A DNA stretch of 64,000 nt from Pseudoalteromonas distincta (GTDB lineage: Bacteria; Pseudomonadota; Gammaproteobacteria; Enterobacterales; Alteromonadaceae): contig NZ_JWIG01000001.1 in assembly GCF_000814675.1 (NCBI RefSeq), forward strand, positions 260,471-324,470, given 5' to 3'. The translations under genes and the position numbers were made by a program. Below are positions 17,964-26,435 of the stretch, one piece after another. A model generated the notes under the pieces. The model had not been told where the DNA came from, ran no database searches, and was given only the letters and a program-made list of their open reading frames with translations. The first letter of the stretch is position 1. The number at the start of each line of letters is the position of its first letter.

Positions 17964-19381
17964 GTGACAATAAAAAACCACTTGAACAGCGCTCCTTTGA
18001 ATCTGTTAGCAGAGCAATAGAAGCAAGAAAACAAGGCAAGCCATCAGTATTTAATAAACTATTTAAAGGATGGATTTCTCCGCCTAACAGCCAAGACTGG
18101 GTAGTCGATGCGCAGTGGGAAAAAATGCAACAGGAGCCAGCAAGCGCTAGGTTATTGCTCTATTTAATTTGTTTAACGTTTATATGCCTTATTGTGTGGT
18201 CTGGTTTTGCTAATTTAGATGAAGTTGCCCGTGGTGAGGGGCGAGTTATTCCCTCCAATAAATTACAACTTATTCAATCTTATGATGGTGGTATGGTCGA
18301 AAAAATAAATGTAAAAGAGGGGCAAATAGTAAATGAGGGGGATGTACTCATTAAAATAGACCCTACCCGCTTTATTTCTAGCTTTAGAGAAAACCAATCC
18401 AAAGTTGAGTCGTTAAGCGCAAAAGTAGCGAGACTCAGAGCACTCACTCAAAAAAAGGAGCTCGTATTTAGCGAGTCTGTTATTAAAAATGCACCTAGAG
18501 TTGTGCAACATGAGCGCTCTCTTTATTTGAGCAACAGCCAAGAATTAGAGCAACAAGTAAGTATTCACAAACGCCAATTAGAGCAGCGACACCAGGATTA
18601 CATTGAAGCCAAAGCGGCACTTCAGCAGCATACGAGCGCGCTGCGCTTAACAAACAGAGAGCTCTCTGTTACTCGCCCACTGTTACGCACGGGTGCTATT
18701 TCAGATATAGATATTATTCGTTTAGAGCGCCAAATAGTTGATCTAAACGGCGAGATAAACAGAACCAAGGCAGTTATAAATAGGAGCCTTTCGGCCATTA
18801 ACGAAGCTAAAAATAAAGTAACCGAAGTTGAACTCGTTATGATTAACCGTTGGAACAATGAACTATCCGAAGCGCTACTTAGACTAGATTCAATTAAAGA
18901 AACTGAATCTGGCTTGGCCGATAAAGTAACTCAAACTGAAATACGTTCTCCTGTTAAAGGCACTGTACAGCGATTATTAGTTAATACTGTTGGCGGTATT
19001 TTACAGCCCGGTAGTGATGTTATGGAAATTGTCCCGCTTGACGATCAACTTGTAGTAGAGGCAAAAATTCCGCCTAAAGACATTGCATTTTTACGCCCTG
19101 GGCAATCTGCGATGATAAAATTTAGTGCCTACGACTTTGCCGTATATGGAGGCCTTGAAGCAGAGGTTTTACATATTAGCGCCGATACCATTACAGATGA
19201 CCGTGAGAATACCTTTTATTTGGTGCAACTAAAAACCACCAAAAATAACTTTTCAAAAGAGCTGACTATTATTCCAGGAATGACCACTCAAGTGGATATT
19301 ATTACCGGTAAAAAAACCGTACTTGAGTATCTTTTAAAACCAGTTCTTAGAGCTACATCGCAAGCAATGACAGAGCGTTAA
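17960..19381 (+). CDS. lapC: HlyD-family membrane fusion protein (LapC-type)
   Basis: Periplasmic adaptor linking the LapB ATPase to the outer-membrane channel. It has 473 residues. A cytoplasmic N terminus is followed by one membrane span (about residues 70-90). A biotinyl-lipoyl-like half motif (EGRVIPSNKLQLIQSYDGG, then VKEGQIV) comes next, then a long coiled-coil hairpin (about 140-310). The second lipoyl half (EIRSPVKGTVQRL) and the beta-barrel domain (IVPLDDQLVVEAKI) complete the HlyD architecture. The gene overlaps lapB by four bases and is followed after 22 bases by the LuxR-type regulator, so the three form one operon. Confidence 0.95.
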   Translation: MSDNKKPLEQRSFESVSRAIEARKQGKPSVFNKLFKGWISPPNSQDWVVDAQWEKMQQEPASARLLLYLICLTFICLIVWSGFANLDEVARGEGRVIPSNKLQLIQSYDGGMVEKINVKEGQIVNEGDVLIKIDPTRFISSFRENQSKVESLSAKVARLRALTQKKELVFSESVIKNAPRVVQHERSLYLSNSQELEQQVSIHKRQLEQRHQDYIEAKAALQQHTSALRLTNRELSVTRPLLRTGAISDIDIIRLERQIVDLNGEINRTKAVINRSLSAINEAKNKVTEVELVMINRWNNELSEALLRLDSIKETESGLADKVTQTEIRSPVKGTVQRLLVNTVGGILQPGSDVMEIVPLDDQLVVEAKIPPKDIAFLRPGQSAMIKFSAYDFAVYGGLEAEVLHISADTITDDRENTFYLVQLKTTKNNFSKELTIIPGMTTQVDIITGKKTVLEYLLKPVLRATSQAMTER

Positions 19382-19403
19382 GCATTTAATAAATGGAGAA
19401 ATA

Positions 19404-19991
19404 ATGCGCCAAAGTATTTTTATTACACAGCCTGAATTTGAATCGAAGCACTGGCGTGCAGCGTTTCCTGGTTGTTTAATATGCACAAAAGAACCAAACA
19501 GAGTAACGGCATCAAGTATTATTTGGGTTTTAGCCGGTACACCGAACTGGCTTGAGCTCGTTAAAAAGTATTCGCAACAACGTTTACTCGTTATTGTTAT
19601 GACCAACGAACTAGAAATAAATCAACTTAGGAGTGCGCTTGAAGCAGGAGCTAGAGGATACGTAGAAGCACTCGCCACTAAAGTAATTATTGAACAAGTA
19701 CTTGAGACAATTTGTTCTGGCGGAATATGGTTACCAGGACAATTACTATCTAATTTAGTGGGAGCTTTATCAAATACACCGTTTAAATATGCGAGTACAT
19801 GCGAGCTTGAGTTACTCACAAAACGAGAACGCCAAGTAGTTGATATTGTTGTAACTGGCGCTACTAATAAACAGGCTGCAGAATCTTTAAATATTACAGA
19901 GCGTACGATTAAAGAGCATATGGGTTCTATATTTAATAAGCTAAAAGTACGCGACCGCATCCAATTAATGTTAGTTGTAAAAGGGCATTAA
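19404..19991 (+). CDS. LuxR/CsgD-like transcriptional regulator with degenerate receiver
   Basis: Likely regulator of biofilm functions, possibly of the adhesin itself. It has 195 residues. The C-terminal GerE/LuxR helix-turn-helix is clear (LTKRERQVVDIVVTGATNKQ onward, through TERTIKEHMGSIFNKL). The N-terminal 120 residues have receiver-like layout (hydrophobic strand SSIIWVLAGTP, later SALEAGARGYV). An Asp phosphoacceptor is not apparent where expected, which recalls CsgD-type regulators. It is the third gene of the lapBC operon, with a good site (GGAGAAATA) before the ATG. Target genes cannot be seen; regulation of lapA is inference from position. Confidence 0.85.
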   Translation: MRQSIFITQPEFESKHWRAAFPGCLICTKEPNRVTASSIIWVLAGTPNWLELVKKYSQQRLLVIVMTNELEINQLRSALEAGARGYVEALATKVIIEQVLETICSGGIWLPGQLLSNLVGALSNTPFKYASTCELELLTKRERQVVDIVVTGATNKQAAESLNITERTIKEHMGSIFNKLKVRDRIQLMLVVKGH

Positions 19992-20007
19992 CCGCACGGT
20001 TAATGCC
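19984..20007. terminator. Perfect 11+2+11 inverted repeat between convergent genes
   Basis: GGCATTAACCG, a CA spacer and the exact complement CGGTTAATGCC span the stop codon of the LuxR-type gene and lie just before the stop of lapD on the other strand. There is no long T-tract. The location between convergent genes favours a bidirectional terminator. Confidence 0.6.
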
Positions 20008-20013
20008 TACTAC

Positions 20014-21969
20014 TTACTCTTTAATAACCCCATCAAAGCCTAAGTTAATAAGTGTATCGAGGTCATCTTGACTGGTAACACCTTGTGCGACCACTTTAAT
20101 GCCAATAGAATGCGCTAACGTACATACTCCTCGCAGGAATGTTTGGTTATCTTGGCTGTAACTAATATTGTGTCCGTAAACGCTATCAACCTTAATCATT
20201 TCAAGACCAAATTCCTGAATTTTATTAATTTTAGTAAATTCAGGGCCCACACGTTTTAATGCTACCTTAGCGCCCATACATCGAGCCTGCTCACAAAAAT
20301 CTTTAAATATCTCAATTTCGCTAACGGCAATACTTTCACGAATATCAAAACAAATTTTAGAGGCTAAATCAGGAAACGCCGAAAGGTACGTAAGAATCGA
20401 AGCAAGTGCAGCATCATCAAGTAACGTTTGAGCAGATAATTCAACCGAAATCAGTTCACTTGGTGGCTCAATACTATAATGAGCCACCAACGCCTTAATT
20501 AAACCCCAATCTAAACGCGCTAATAACTTTAATCGGTTAGCCCACTGGTAGTAGTAACTAGCACGGTATACTTGCCCACCAAGCTTTAGGCTCAACCCTA
20601 ATTGATTTTGCATTACCTGCCCCGTAAAGCTCGTTACTGGGTAAGTATTTATTTCTAAATTATTATTGTTGAGTGCCTCTTCTATGGCATTTTGCCAACT
20701 AGTTGCATTATCAAACAGCTCACTTTCTTGCTTGATTTGAGCTACTTTTGCTTGTACATCAGATCGTTTACCCGATGATTTTAAAAGTTCATCCGCACGC
20801 TTTAATACATCAAATCGCGTATCGTCTTTTTGAATATAAGTACAGCTGTGAGGTATCGCTAGCTTAACGTTTTTATACTCTTCAACAAACGATTGATGCA
20901 TCAATAAAATACGTTCACTGATTGCTTGAATATCATCAATATCACTAAATAAAACGGTAAAATCGCTGTGAGAAATACGTGCAATGTAATTTTCAGAAAA
21001 GTGTTCTTGGTTGCTCTCTAAGAAGCTAACCAACATCTGTGAAAATCGACGTAGAAAGTTAACCATTTCTACTCGTCCCACTTCCTCACTTACGCGATCG
21101 AGGTTAACAACTCTAAATAAAAATAAGGCACCATGGGCATGATCTTTCGATTTTTGTAAGTGAGCCTCAAGCGTTGCACCAAAGTATTCTCTATTTGCTA
21201 AACCAGTTAGCTCATCGTGTTGCGATTTAAATCTAAGCTCTTCTAAACGTTTATTATCTTCTTTAATAATACGGCTAAAACGGGTAGATAATTGGTTCAT
21301 AGACTGCACTAAACGTGCAAACTCAAATGTGCGCGGAACGCTCGATTTAATAAAACGTTTTTCACCAAATGCATTAGCCTGATACACAACATCATCTAGT
21401 GGTTTTAATATCCTACTTAAAAAGTAAGCACTAACTATACAAGCAAAAAAAGCGACAATTAAAAAACTAAAAAATAGTTTAAGCGCACTTTCCCATAAGG
21501 CTTGCTCAGCATATTGACTATGGCTTTCTATAAACAAAGTACCAAACTGCTGCCAACCATTATTTACTTGCCCAACCCCTGGCTGTACATTTAATCCATA
21601 CATTGCTCTAAACCACTGCGGAGCCGTCGCTTTAAGTTCATCGGTAAACGTGCGTTTAACAATCACCTCACCATTAGGGTTTTGTAGTTCTATTCGCTTA
21701 TAGTGACCGGTATCAAATGTGGCCGATACTAATAACTCAAGCTCAACGGGGTCTTTGTCTAATTGGCTGATCATTAACGCGAGTGAACTGGCGTTATCTA
21801 CATTTTTTAAGTACAGCTGGGTCGAAAAATAACTTTTAGCCGAATTAGTGCTAATTAAAACACTACTTATAAAGCCTACAAAAATAACAATTAATAATGC
21901 AATCCACAGCTCTTGCCTGAGTGTTATTTTTCGTTTTTTAAGATACTTAGATAAGGAAAATGATGCCAT
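20014..21969 (-). CDS. lapD: LapD-type c-di-GMP receptor (degenerate GGDEF-EAL)
   Basis: Inner-membrane receptor that, when bound to c-di-GMP, sequesters the LapG protease and so keeps the adhesin on the cell. There are two membrane spans (about residues 22-42 and 162-185) flanking a periplasmic LapD/MoxY-type domain, then a HAMP-like linker, GGDEF and EAL domains. Both catalytic motifs are degenerate: the GGDEF position reads SHSDF, the EAL position reads LGL, and the late EAL motif reads AQGVTS instead of AEGVET. Enzymatic activity is therefore unlikely, as in known LapD. The ATG at 21969 overlaps the lapG stop (TAATG); a GTG at 21975, closer to AAGGAG, is an alternative start. Confidence 0.95.
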   Translation of the reverse strand: MASFSLSKYLKKRKITLRQELWIALLIVIFVGFISSVLISTNSAKSYFSTQLYLKNVDNASSLALMISQLDKDPVELELLVSATFDTGHYKRIELQNPNGEVIVKRTFTDELKATAPQWFRAMYGLNVQPGVGQVNNGWQQFGTLFIESHSQYAEQALWESALKLFFSFLIVAFFACIVSAYFLSRILKPLDDVVYQANAFGEKRFIKSSVPRTFEFARLVQSMNQLSTRFSRIIKEDNKRLEELRFKSQHDELTGLANREYFGATLEAHLQKSKDHAHGALFLFRVVNLDRVSEEVGRVEMVNFLRRFSQMLVSFLESNQEHFSENYIARISHSDFTVLFSDIDDIQAISERILLMHQSFVEEYKNVKLAIPHSCTYIQKDDTRFDVLKRADELLKSSGKRSDVQAKVAQIKQESELFDNATSWQNAIEEALNNNNLEINTYPVTSFTGQVMQNQLGLSLKLGGQVYRASYYYQWANRLKLLARLDWGLIKALVAHYSIEPPSELISVELSAQTLLDDAALASILTYLSAFPDLASKICFDIRESIAVSEIEIFKDFCEQARCMGAKVALKRVGPEFTKINKIQEFGLEMIKVDSVYGHNISYSQDNQTFLRGVCTLAHSIGIKVVAQGVTSQDDLDTLINLGFDGVIKE

Positions 21970-22676
21970 TACCACATAACTCCTTCTTTGGTTGTCTGCT
22001 CCAAAATTTTACGCCAGCGTGAAAGTCTTGCTGTTGGGCTGGCTACACTTTTGGTTGAATTATTAGCCCATAAACCTTGGCTGTTAAAGCTAAAAACAGG
22101 GCTTAAATCTACACGTTTTGCAGCAGGTAAAACCTTTGTTATTAAACTGTCTAAAATAAGTGGCTGAGCGTTTGGTGTAGCAAAATAACCTAACACCATA
22201 TGTGCTTGCGTTTTGTTAGTGCCCGCAATTTTTGCTTTTACATAAATAAGGCGTAACTTGTCGTCACTCACCCCTAGGGCTCTCAAGCTTATATACTTTG
22301 CTATTGCGTAATCTTCACAATCACCTAGGCCTCTGCCTAACGTTTCTAAAGGGGTTGCCCAATAATCATTTTGTTTCCAAAGCAAAATATCAGTTTGATA
22401 GCGTAAATTACGCGCAAAAAAATCATTAACAATAAGAATTTGTTGTTGCTCTGGTTTGTTTTGAGTTTGTACCAACATACTTTGCCAGTTACGTGCAACA
22501 GCCGCTCGCGCAGGTCCATATTTTTGACCCATCAGCTCAATAAAGGTATTAAATTGAATAGTTAGTCGGCTTGCAAGCACACCACTAGAGAGTACAAAAA
22601 ACAGTAATAGGTAGCGCAAATTGGCTTTGCACCATATAAATAATTTAGGATTTAAATAAGTTGGCTTAAACGCCAT
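21969..22676 (-). CDS. lapG: LapG-type periplasmic cysteine protease
   Basis: Bacterial transglutaminase-like cysteine protease that releases the adhesin by cutting its retention module. It has 235 residues with an N-terminal membrane/signal segment (about 18-40). The catalytic triad is visible: Cys in GLGDCEDYAIAKY, His in QAHMVLGYF and Asp in PLILDSL. Known LapG proteins need calcium and are inhibited by LapD. The gene is directly upstream of lapD and overlaps it, matching the usual lapG-lapD operon. The expected substrate site (TAAG) is in the adhesin gene 9 kb away. Confidence 0.95.
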   Translation of the reverse strand: MAFKPTYLNPKLFIWCKANLRYLLLFFVLSSGVLASRLTIQFNTFIELMGQKYGPARAAVARNWQSMLVQTQNKPEQQQILIVNDFFARNLRYQTDILLWKQNDYWATPLETLGRGLGDCEDYAIAKYISLRALGVSDDKLRLIYVKAKIAGTNKTQAHMVLGYFATPNAQPLILDSLITKVLPAAKRVDLSPVFSFNSQGLWANNSTKSVASPTARLSRWRKILEQTTKEGVMW

Positions 22677-22823
22677 TTACAGAGCCACTGTTAATATAAG
22701 TGGCAATAAAATACATCTGTTGAGCACTACGCAATCTGCTTAAAAATTAATCCTAACAACAGCATAGCACTCAATATAAGAGGATGAGATATTTTGAATA
22801 ACTTTTTTAATTAACTGGGCTAT

Positions 22824-23282
22824 TTAGTAATAAGTTACTTTTTTAACTTCGCGTGGTTTTACTTCACCTATGTATAAATCGTGCACACGCTTCATATTAA
22901 GCTCAAGCTCGGTCACGTAAGTGTCATCTACTGCGTAAGTTTTAATTATTTGTGCACCTTTAATAAGCCCCTGCACTTTACTTTCTAGGTAATCGTCTTG
23001 AGCAATTGAACCTTCTACCGTTGTTCCTGCGGTAATTTTTTGCCCATATACTTGCTCAGTAAGCTCGCGGTAAGCCTCAAGCTTAGAAGCCTTAATTGCC
23101 ATAAGTTGCTTTTGCGACGCGTTAGCGCCTTTTTGCAAGCTAATAGGTGCATACCCTATCGCTTTTAAAACGGGGTAATTATTTGGCTCTACATATTTAT
23201 ATTCAACATGCTTATCAAAAACGCTGCTACAACCACCTAAGGTTAAACACCCAAGTGTAATAAGTAATGAAATTGCTCGCAT
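22824..23282 (-). CDS. flgP: FlgP-like LPP20-family lipoprotein
   Basis: Outer-membrane lipoprotein of the LPP20/FlgP family; in Vibrio FlgP helps build the H-ring around the flagellar basal body. The chosen start (ATG at 23282) gives a clean lipoprotein signal with lipobox LGGC (MRAISLLITLGCLTLGGCSS). An upstream in-frame start at 23360 would add 26 residues before the signal and is less likely. The mature part is about 130 residues, with the conserved stretch KASKLEAYRELTEQVYG. It lies divergent from flgT with a 140-bp gap. Confidence 0.85.
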   Translation of the reverse strand: MRAISLLITLGCLTLGGCSSVFDKHVEYKYVEPNNYPVLKAIGYAPISLQKGANASQKQLMAIKASKLEAYRELTEQVYGQKITAGTTVEGSIAQDDYLESKVQGLIKGAQIIKTYAVDDTYVTELELNMKRVHDLYIGEVKPREVKKVTYY

Positions 23283-23422
23283 AGCATTTAGCCCTTGTAT
23301 AGTAATTAGCAGTACATATGCACGTTTAATGCCATTTATAGCATTACTAATAATTACCAAATAACATTGGTACAGTCCTTGCTCTACCTAGTTAATAGCT
23401 AACGTTTAATTGGAGTAAAAGT

Positions 23423-24616
23423 ATGAAGTCGTTTTTATCATTGGCATTTGCAGGATTAAGTGTAACGGCATTATTAACTTTCTCCCCTTTTACTAAAGCG
23501 CAGTGGTATGAATCAACAGGCCATGCGAACGTTCAAAATGGTGATACGAGCGCAGCTAAATCTGCCGCTATAAAAGATGCGATTGCACAAGCGTTAGTGT
23601 TCTCTGGCGCACGGGTTAGCTCGGTGCAAACCTTGGTAGATGGCGTGTTAATGCAAGATCAGCTAAAAATTAGCAGCCACGGCGAAATTCAAAAAATTGA
23701 ACTGATCAGCGAAAATAAATACGACAATAAATTTGCCGTTACATTACGACTCGATATTTTTTCTCAAACAGAGCAATGTCCACAAAATAGTTTTAATAAG
23801 TTTGTGGCCGTTACACAAAGCCAACTTGTTCATCGTGAACACGCCAAAATGGGTCAAATATTTGACGTAAGCAAAGCGATTAGCAAAAATATTTTTACCT
23901 CTCTACAAAAATCAAAAATGAGCGCAGTGCCTGTTGCTTACTATAATAATGCAATAAGCGTTGATAAATACTTTTCGCAGCAGCACGACTATTCAAACGC
24001 TCAATTAGAAGAAATATCTTCGCGCAGTAACGCTCAATATGTTCTGCTTAGCCAAATAACCAGCCTTTCAACGAGCGACAAACTCAATAACGATTATGCA
24101 TTTTGGCAAGACGAGGCGTATGAGCGCAGTTACAACATTGAGTTTGCACTGTTTGATGGCACTACCTATGAGCAACTTTGGCAAAATAGTTACCATACTC
24201 AAGCAATTTGGCCATTTGAAAAAACAACCATAGTTGATGTTAATAGTGATAGGTTTTGGCAATCACCTTATGGGCAAAGCATAACCGATATCAACCAAGC
24301 AGTAAGTTATGACATTCAAGCAGCCATGGCGTGTTTACCTACTCAAGGTAAAATAATGCATATGGAAAATAGCAAAATCGTTATTAACTTGGGTAAAGCT
24401 CATGGGTTAAAAAAAGGCCAAATGCTAAGCATTGCGCACCATAACTATTTAACCGACGCGGCAGGTAATGTTATGCCGCACACCATCACCACGCTTAATA
24501 AAATTCGCGTAGAGCAGCTTTATCAGCAAACCGCAGTAGCAGTCAGTATTGATGACAAGCCACTACCTGGCGTGCAAATTAACGATGTTGTAGAAATAAT
24601 CAGCCAAGATCTTTAG
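23423..24616 (+). CDS. flgT: FlgT-like flagellar H-ring assembly protein
   Basis: Periplasmic protein of the FlgT family, which with FlgO and FlgP forms the H-ring of sodium-driven polar flagella. It has 397 residues. The signal peptide ends near AQA-like KAQWYESTG. The N-terminal domain has the typical AKSAAIKDAIAQALVFSGA segment, a middle domain follows, and the C-terminal domain contains KIVINLGKAHGLKKGQ, an SH3-like fold seen in FlgT. GGAG lies before the ATG. Its stop overlaps the convergent oxyR stop by four bases. In vibrios flgT neighbours flgOP; here FlgO-like genes lie 23 kb away. Confidence 0.9.
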   Translation: MKSFLSLAFAGLSVTALLTFSPFTKAQWYESTGHANVQNGDTSAAKSAAIKDAIAQALVFSGARVSSVQTLVDGVLMQDQLKISSHGEIQKIELISENKYDNKFAVTLRLDIFSQTEQCPQNSFNKFVAVTQSQLVHREHAKMGQIFDVSKAISKNIFTSLQKSKMSAVPVAYYNNAISVDKYFSQQHDYSNAQLEEISSRSNAQYVLLSQITSLSTSDKLNNDYAFWQDEAYERSYNIEFALFDGTTYEQLWQNSYHTQAIWPFEKTTIVDVNSDRFWQSPYGQSITDINQAVSYDIQAAMACLPTQGKIMHMENSKIVINLGKAHGLKKGQMLSIAHHNYLTDAAGNVMPHTITTLNKIRVEQLYQQTAVAVSIDDKPLPGVQINDVVEIISQDL

Positions 24617-25512
24617 AGTTTTTTACTCAATTTAGCTTTTAAATTAGGGTGAGCCGATAACCACTCGCCCAATTGTTCTACACCAGATAAATGCGGATAA
24701 TGCTTTCTGCATGCAAACACCACATTACGCTGCTGATTAGGGAATATAGGCAAGTAATCAATCCCTACACGGTCGGTACATGCCAACTTTGGTACAAATG
24801 TAATACCGTCATCCATAGCCACTAACGCTAATAATGTTTCTAAACTATTACCTTTATACTGGTTAGATACATCGACCCCCGCAGAAAAACAAAACTTTTG
24901 GGCTTGATCTTTAAAGCAATGACCATCACTTAACATTAATAGGCTGCATCCTTGAAGATCGCTCAGCGCTACTTTTTTATGCTTAGACAGCGCGTTATCG
25001 TGTGATACCGCCACTAAAAAATCTTCTTTGTATAAAGCAACCGTATGGTAATTAATAAGCTCTGGCACATCGGCTAAAATAGCAAAGTCGAGTTCACCCT
25101 TGTTTAAAGCTTCTAAAATTGTTGCTGTTTGCATCTCAATAAACGAAAACTGGCTATCAATAAATGCCGCTTTCATCGATGTTAGTAACGCAGGCAACAA
25201 GTAAGGGGCAATGGTAGGAATAATACCAATAGTTAATTTACCTTGTAGAGGCTCGTTAGAAGTAGCAGCAAGTTCTTTGAGTATTTGCGTTTGCTCTAAA
25301 ATAATCTCTATTTGCGTCAACAAACGTTCACCTTTTGCTGTTAAGGTAACTTGCTTGGTTGAGCGATCAAACAAAGTAACGCCAAGCTCATTTTCGAGTT
25401 TTTTTACTTGACCACTTAATGTAGGCTGGCTTACAAAACATGCATCGGCAGCTTTGCGAAAATGTTTATATTGCGCTATTGCTTTTACATATTCAAAATC
25501 TTTTAAGTTCAT
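24613..25512 (-). CDS. oxyR: OxyR-type LysR-family peroxide sensor
   Basis: Transcription activator that senses hydrogen peroxide by forming a disulfide. It has 299 residues. The N-terminal winged helix (MNLKDFEYVKAIAQYKHFRKAADACFVSQPTLS) is followed by the LysR substrate-binding fold. The redox pair is present in the OxyR context GHCFKDQAQKFCF, matching the C199/C208 pair of E. coli. The gene is divergent from a peroxiredoxin gene, with an OxyR-like box in the gap. Confidence 0.95.
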   Translation of the reverse strand: MNLKDFEYVKAIAQYKHFRKAADACFVSQPTLSGQVKKLENELGVTLFDRSTKQVTLTAKGERLLTQIEIILEQTQILKELAATSNEPLQGKLTIGIIPTIAPYLLPALLTSMKAAFIDSQFSFIEMQTATILEALNKGELDFAILADVPELINYHTVALYKEDFLVAVSHDNALSKHKKVALSDLQGCSLLMLSDGHCFKDQAQKFCFSAGVDVSNQYKGNSLETLLALVAMDDGITFVPKLACTDRVGIDYLPIFPNQQRNVVFACRKHYPHLSGVEQLGEWLSAHPNLKAKLSKKL

Positions 25513-25527
25513 ATTCAGCTCTACGTG

Positions 25528-25564
25528 ATAGTTTATAACTATCAGTTTAATACAAACAAACGAT
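25528..25564. promoter_or_regulatory. OxyR-binding site between oxyR and peroxiredoxin gene
   Basis: ATAGTTTATAACTAT at 25528-25542 fits the OxyR element ATAGnTnnnAnCTAT exactly. Seven bases later, 25550-25564 (ATACAAACAAACGAT) is a weaker second half-site at the spacing expected for a tetramer. It sits 17 bp from the oxyR start, consistent with autoregulation and activation of the divergent gene. Confidence 0.75.
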
Positions 25565-25624
25565 TGGAACTATATTTAATTATTCACCATAATGGCTATC
25601 AACAAATCAAGAGGAACAAAAATT

Positions 25625-26353
25625 ATGTTAAACAATATCGAAGGTCAAACAATCCCAAGTGTTACATTTGCAACTCGTCAAAATAACGATTGGAAATCAG
25701 TAACAACAGATGACATTTTTAAAGGTAAAACTGTTGTAGTGTTTTCACTACCAGGTGCATTCACACCAACATGTTCATCAACTCACTTACCACGTTACAA
25801 CGAATTAGCAGGCGTACTTAAGCAAAACGGCGTTGACGAAATTGTATGTTTATCAGTAAACGATACCTTTGTGATGAACGCATGGGCTGAGCATCAAGAA
25901 GCGCAAAACATTACTTTATTACCAGACGGCAACGGCGAATTTACTGACGGCATGGGCATGTTAGTAGACAAGAACGACCTAGGCTTTGGTAAGCGCAGCT
26001 GGAGATACTCTATGCTTGTTAAAGATGGCGTGATTGACAAAATGTTCATCGAACCAGATTTACCAGGTGACCCGTTTGAAGTATCAGACGCAGACACAAT
26101 GCTTGATTACATCAACCCTAAGCAAGCTAAACCAGAACCAGTAAGCATCTTTACTAAACCTGGCTGTCCTTTCTGTAAAAAAGCAAAAGAGCTTCTTGCA
26201 GAAAAAGGCTTCGCATATGAAGAGATTGTTATGGGTGCAGGCGCATCACTAACAAGCCTAAAAGCTGTATCTGGTCGTGACACTGTTCCACAAATATTCA
26301 TTGGTGGTAAACACATCGGTGGTTCAGACGACTTAGAAAAATACTTTGCTTAA
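25625..26353 (+). CDS. Peroxiredoxin-glutaredoxin fusion protein
   Basis: Hybrid thiol peroxidase that reduces hydrogen and alkyl peroxides using glutathione through its own glutaredoxin domain. It has 242 residues from ATG at 25625, chosen because AAGAGGAA sits eight bases upstream; an in-frame ATG at 25592 adds 11 residues without a good site. The Prx5-type domain contains PGAFTPTCSSTHLP with the peroxidatic Cys. The C-terminal glutaredoxin domain has the CPFC active site (KPGCPFCKKAKELL) and the TVPQIFIGGKHIGG motif. Regulation by OxyR is supported by the divergent oxyR and its box. Confidence 0.95.
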   Translation: MLNNIEGQTIPSVTFATRQNNDWKSVTTDDIFKGKTVVVFSLPGAFTPTCSSTHLPRYNELAGVLKQNGVDEIVCLSVNDTFVMNAWAEHQEAQNITLLPDGNGEFTDGMGMLVDKNDLGFGKRSWRYSMLVKDGVIDKMFIEPDLPGDPFEVSDADTMLDYINPKQAKPEPVSIFTKPGCPFCKKAKELLAEKGFAYEEIVMGAGASLTSLKAVSGRDTVPQIFIGGKHIGGSDDLEKYFA

Positions 26354-26390
26354 TTAATAAGTAAATTAAATACCTAACGTTAGTAGGTAA

Positions 26391-26420
26391 AAAATAGGGG
26401 CTTTTATGCCCCTATTTATT
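26391..26420 (+). terminator. Hairpin between peroxiredoxin and flavoprotein genes
   Basis: AATAGGGG and CCCCTATT pair around an eight-base loop and are followed by T-rich sequence. The site of a possible early start of the next gene (26406) lies inside the loop. It may act as a leaky terminator, setting a lower level for the downstream reductase. Confidence 0.6.
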
Positions 26421-26435
26421 AGAGGAAAAAATACT

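Noticed and set aside
20014..21969. LapD-like protein as an active cyclase or phosphodiesterase
   Set aside because: Both active-site motifs are degenerate (SHSDF, LGL, AQGVTS), fitting a receptor.
26406..26435. Earlier in-frame ATG of the flavoprotein gene
   Set aside because: It lies inside a hairpin loop without a ribosome site; the ATG at 26436 has AGAGGAAA upstream and matches the family N terminus.
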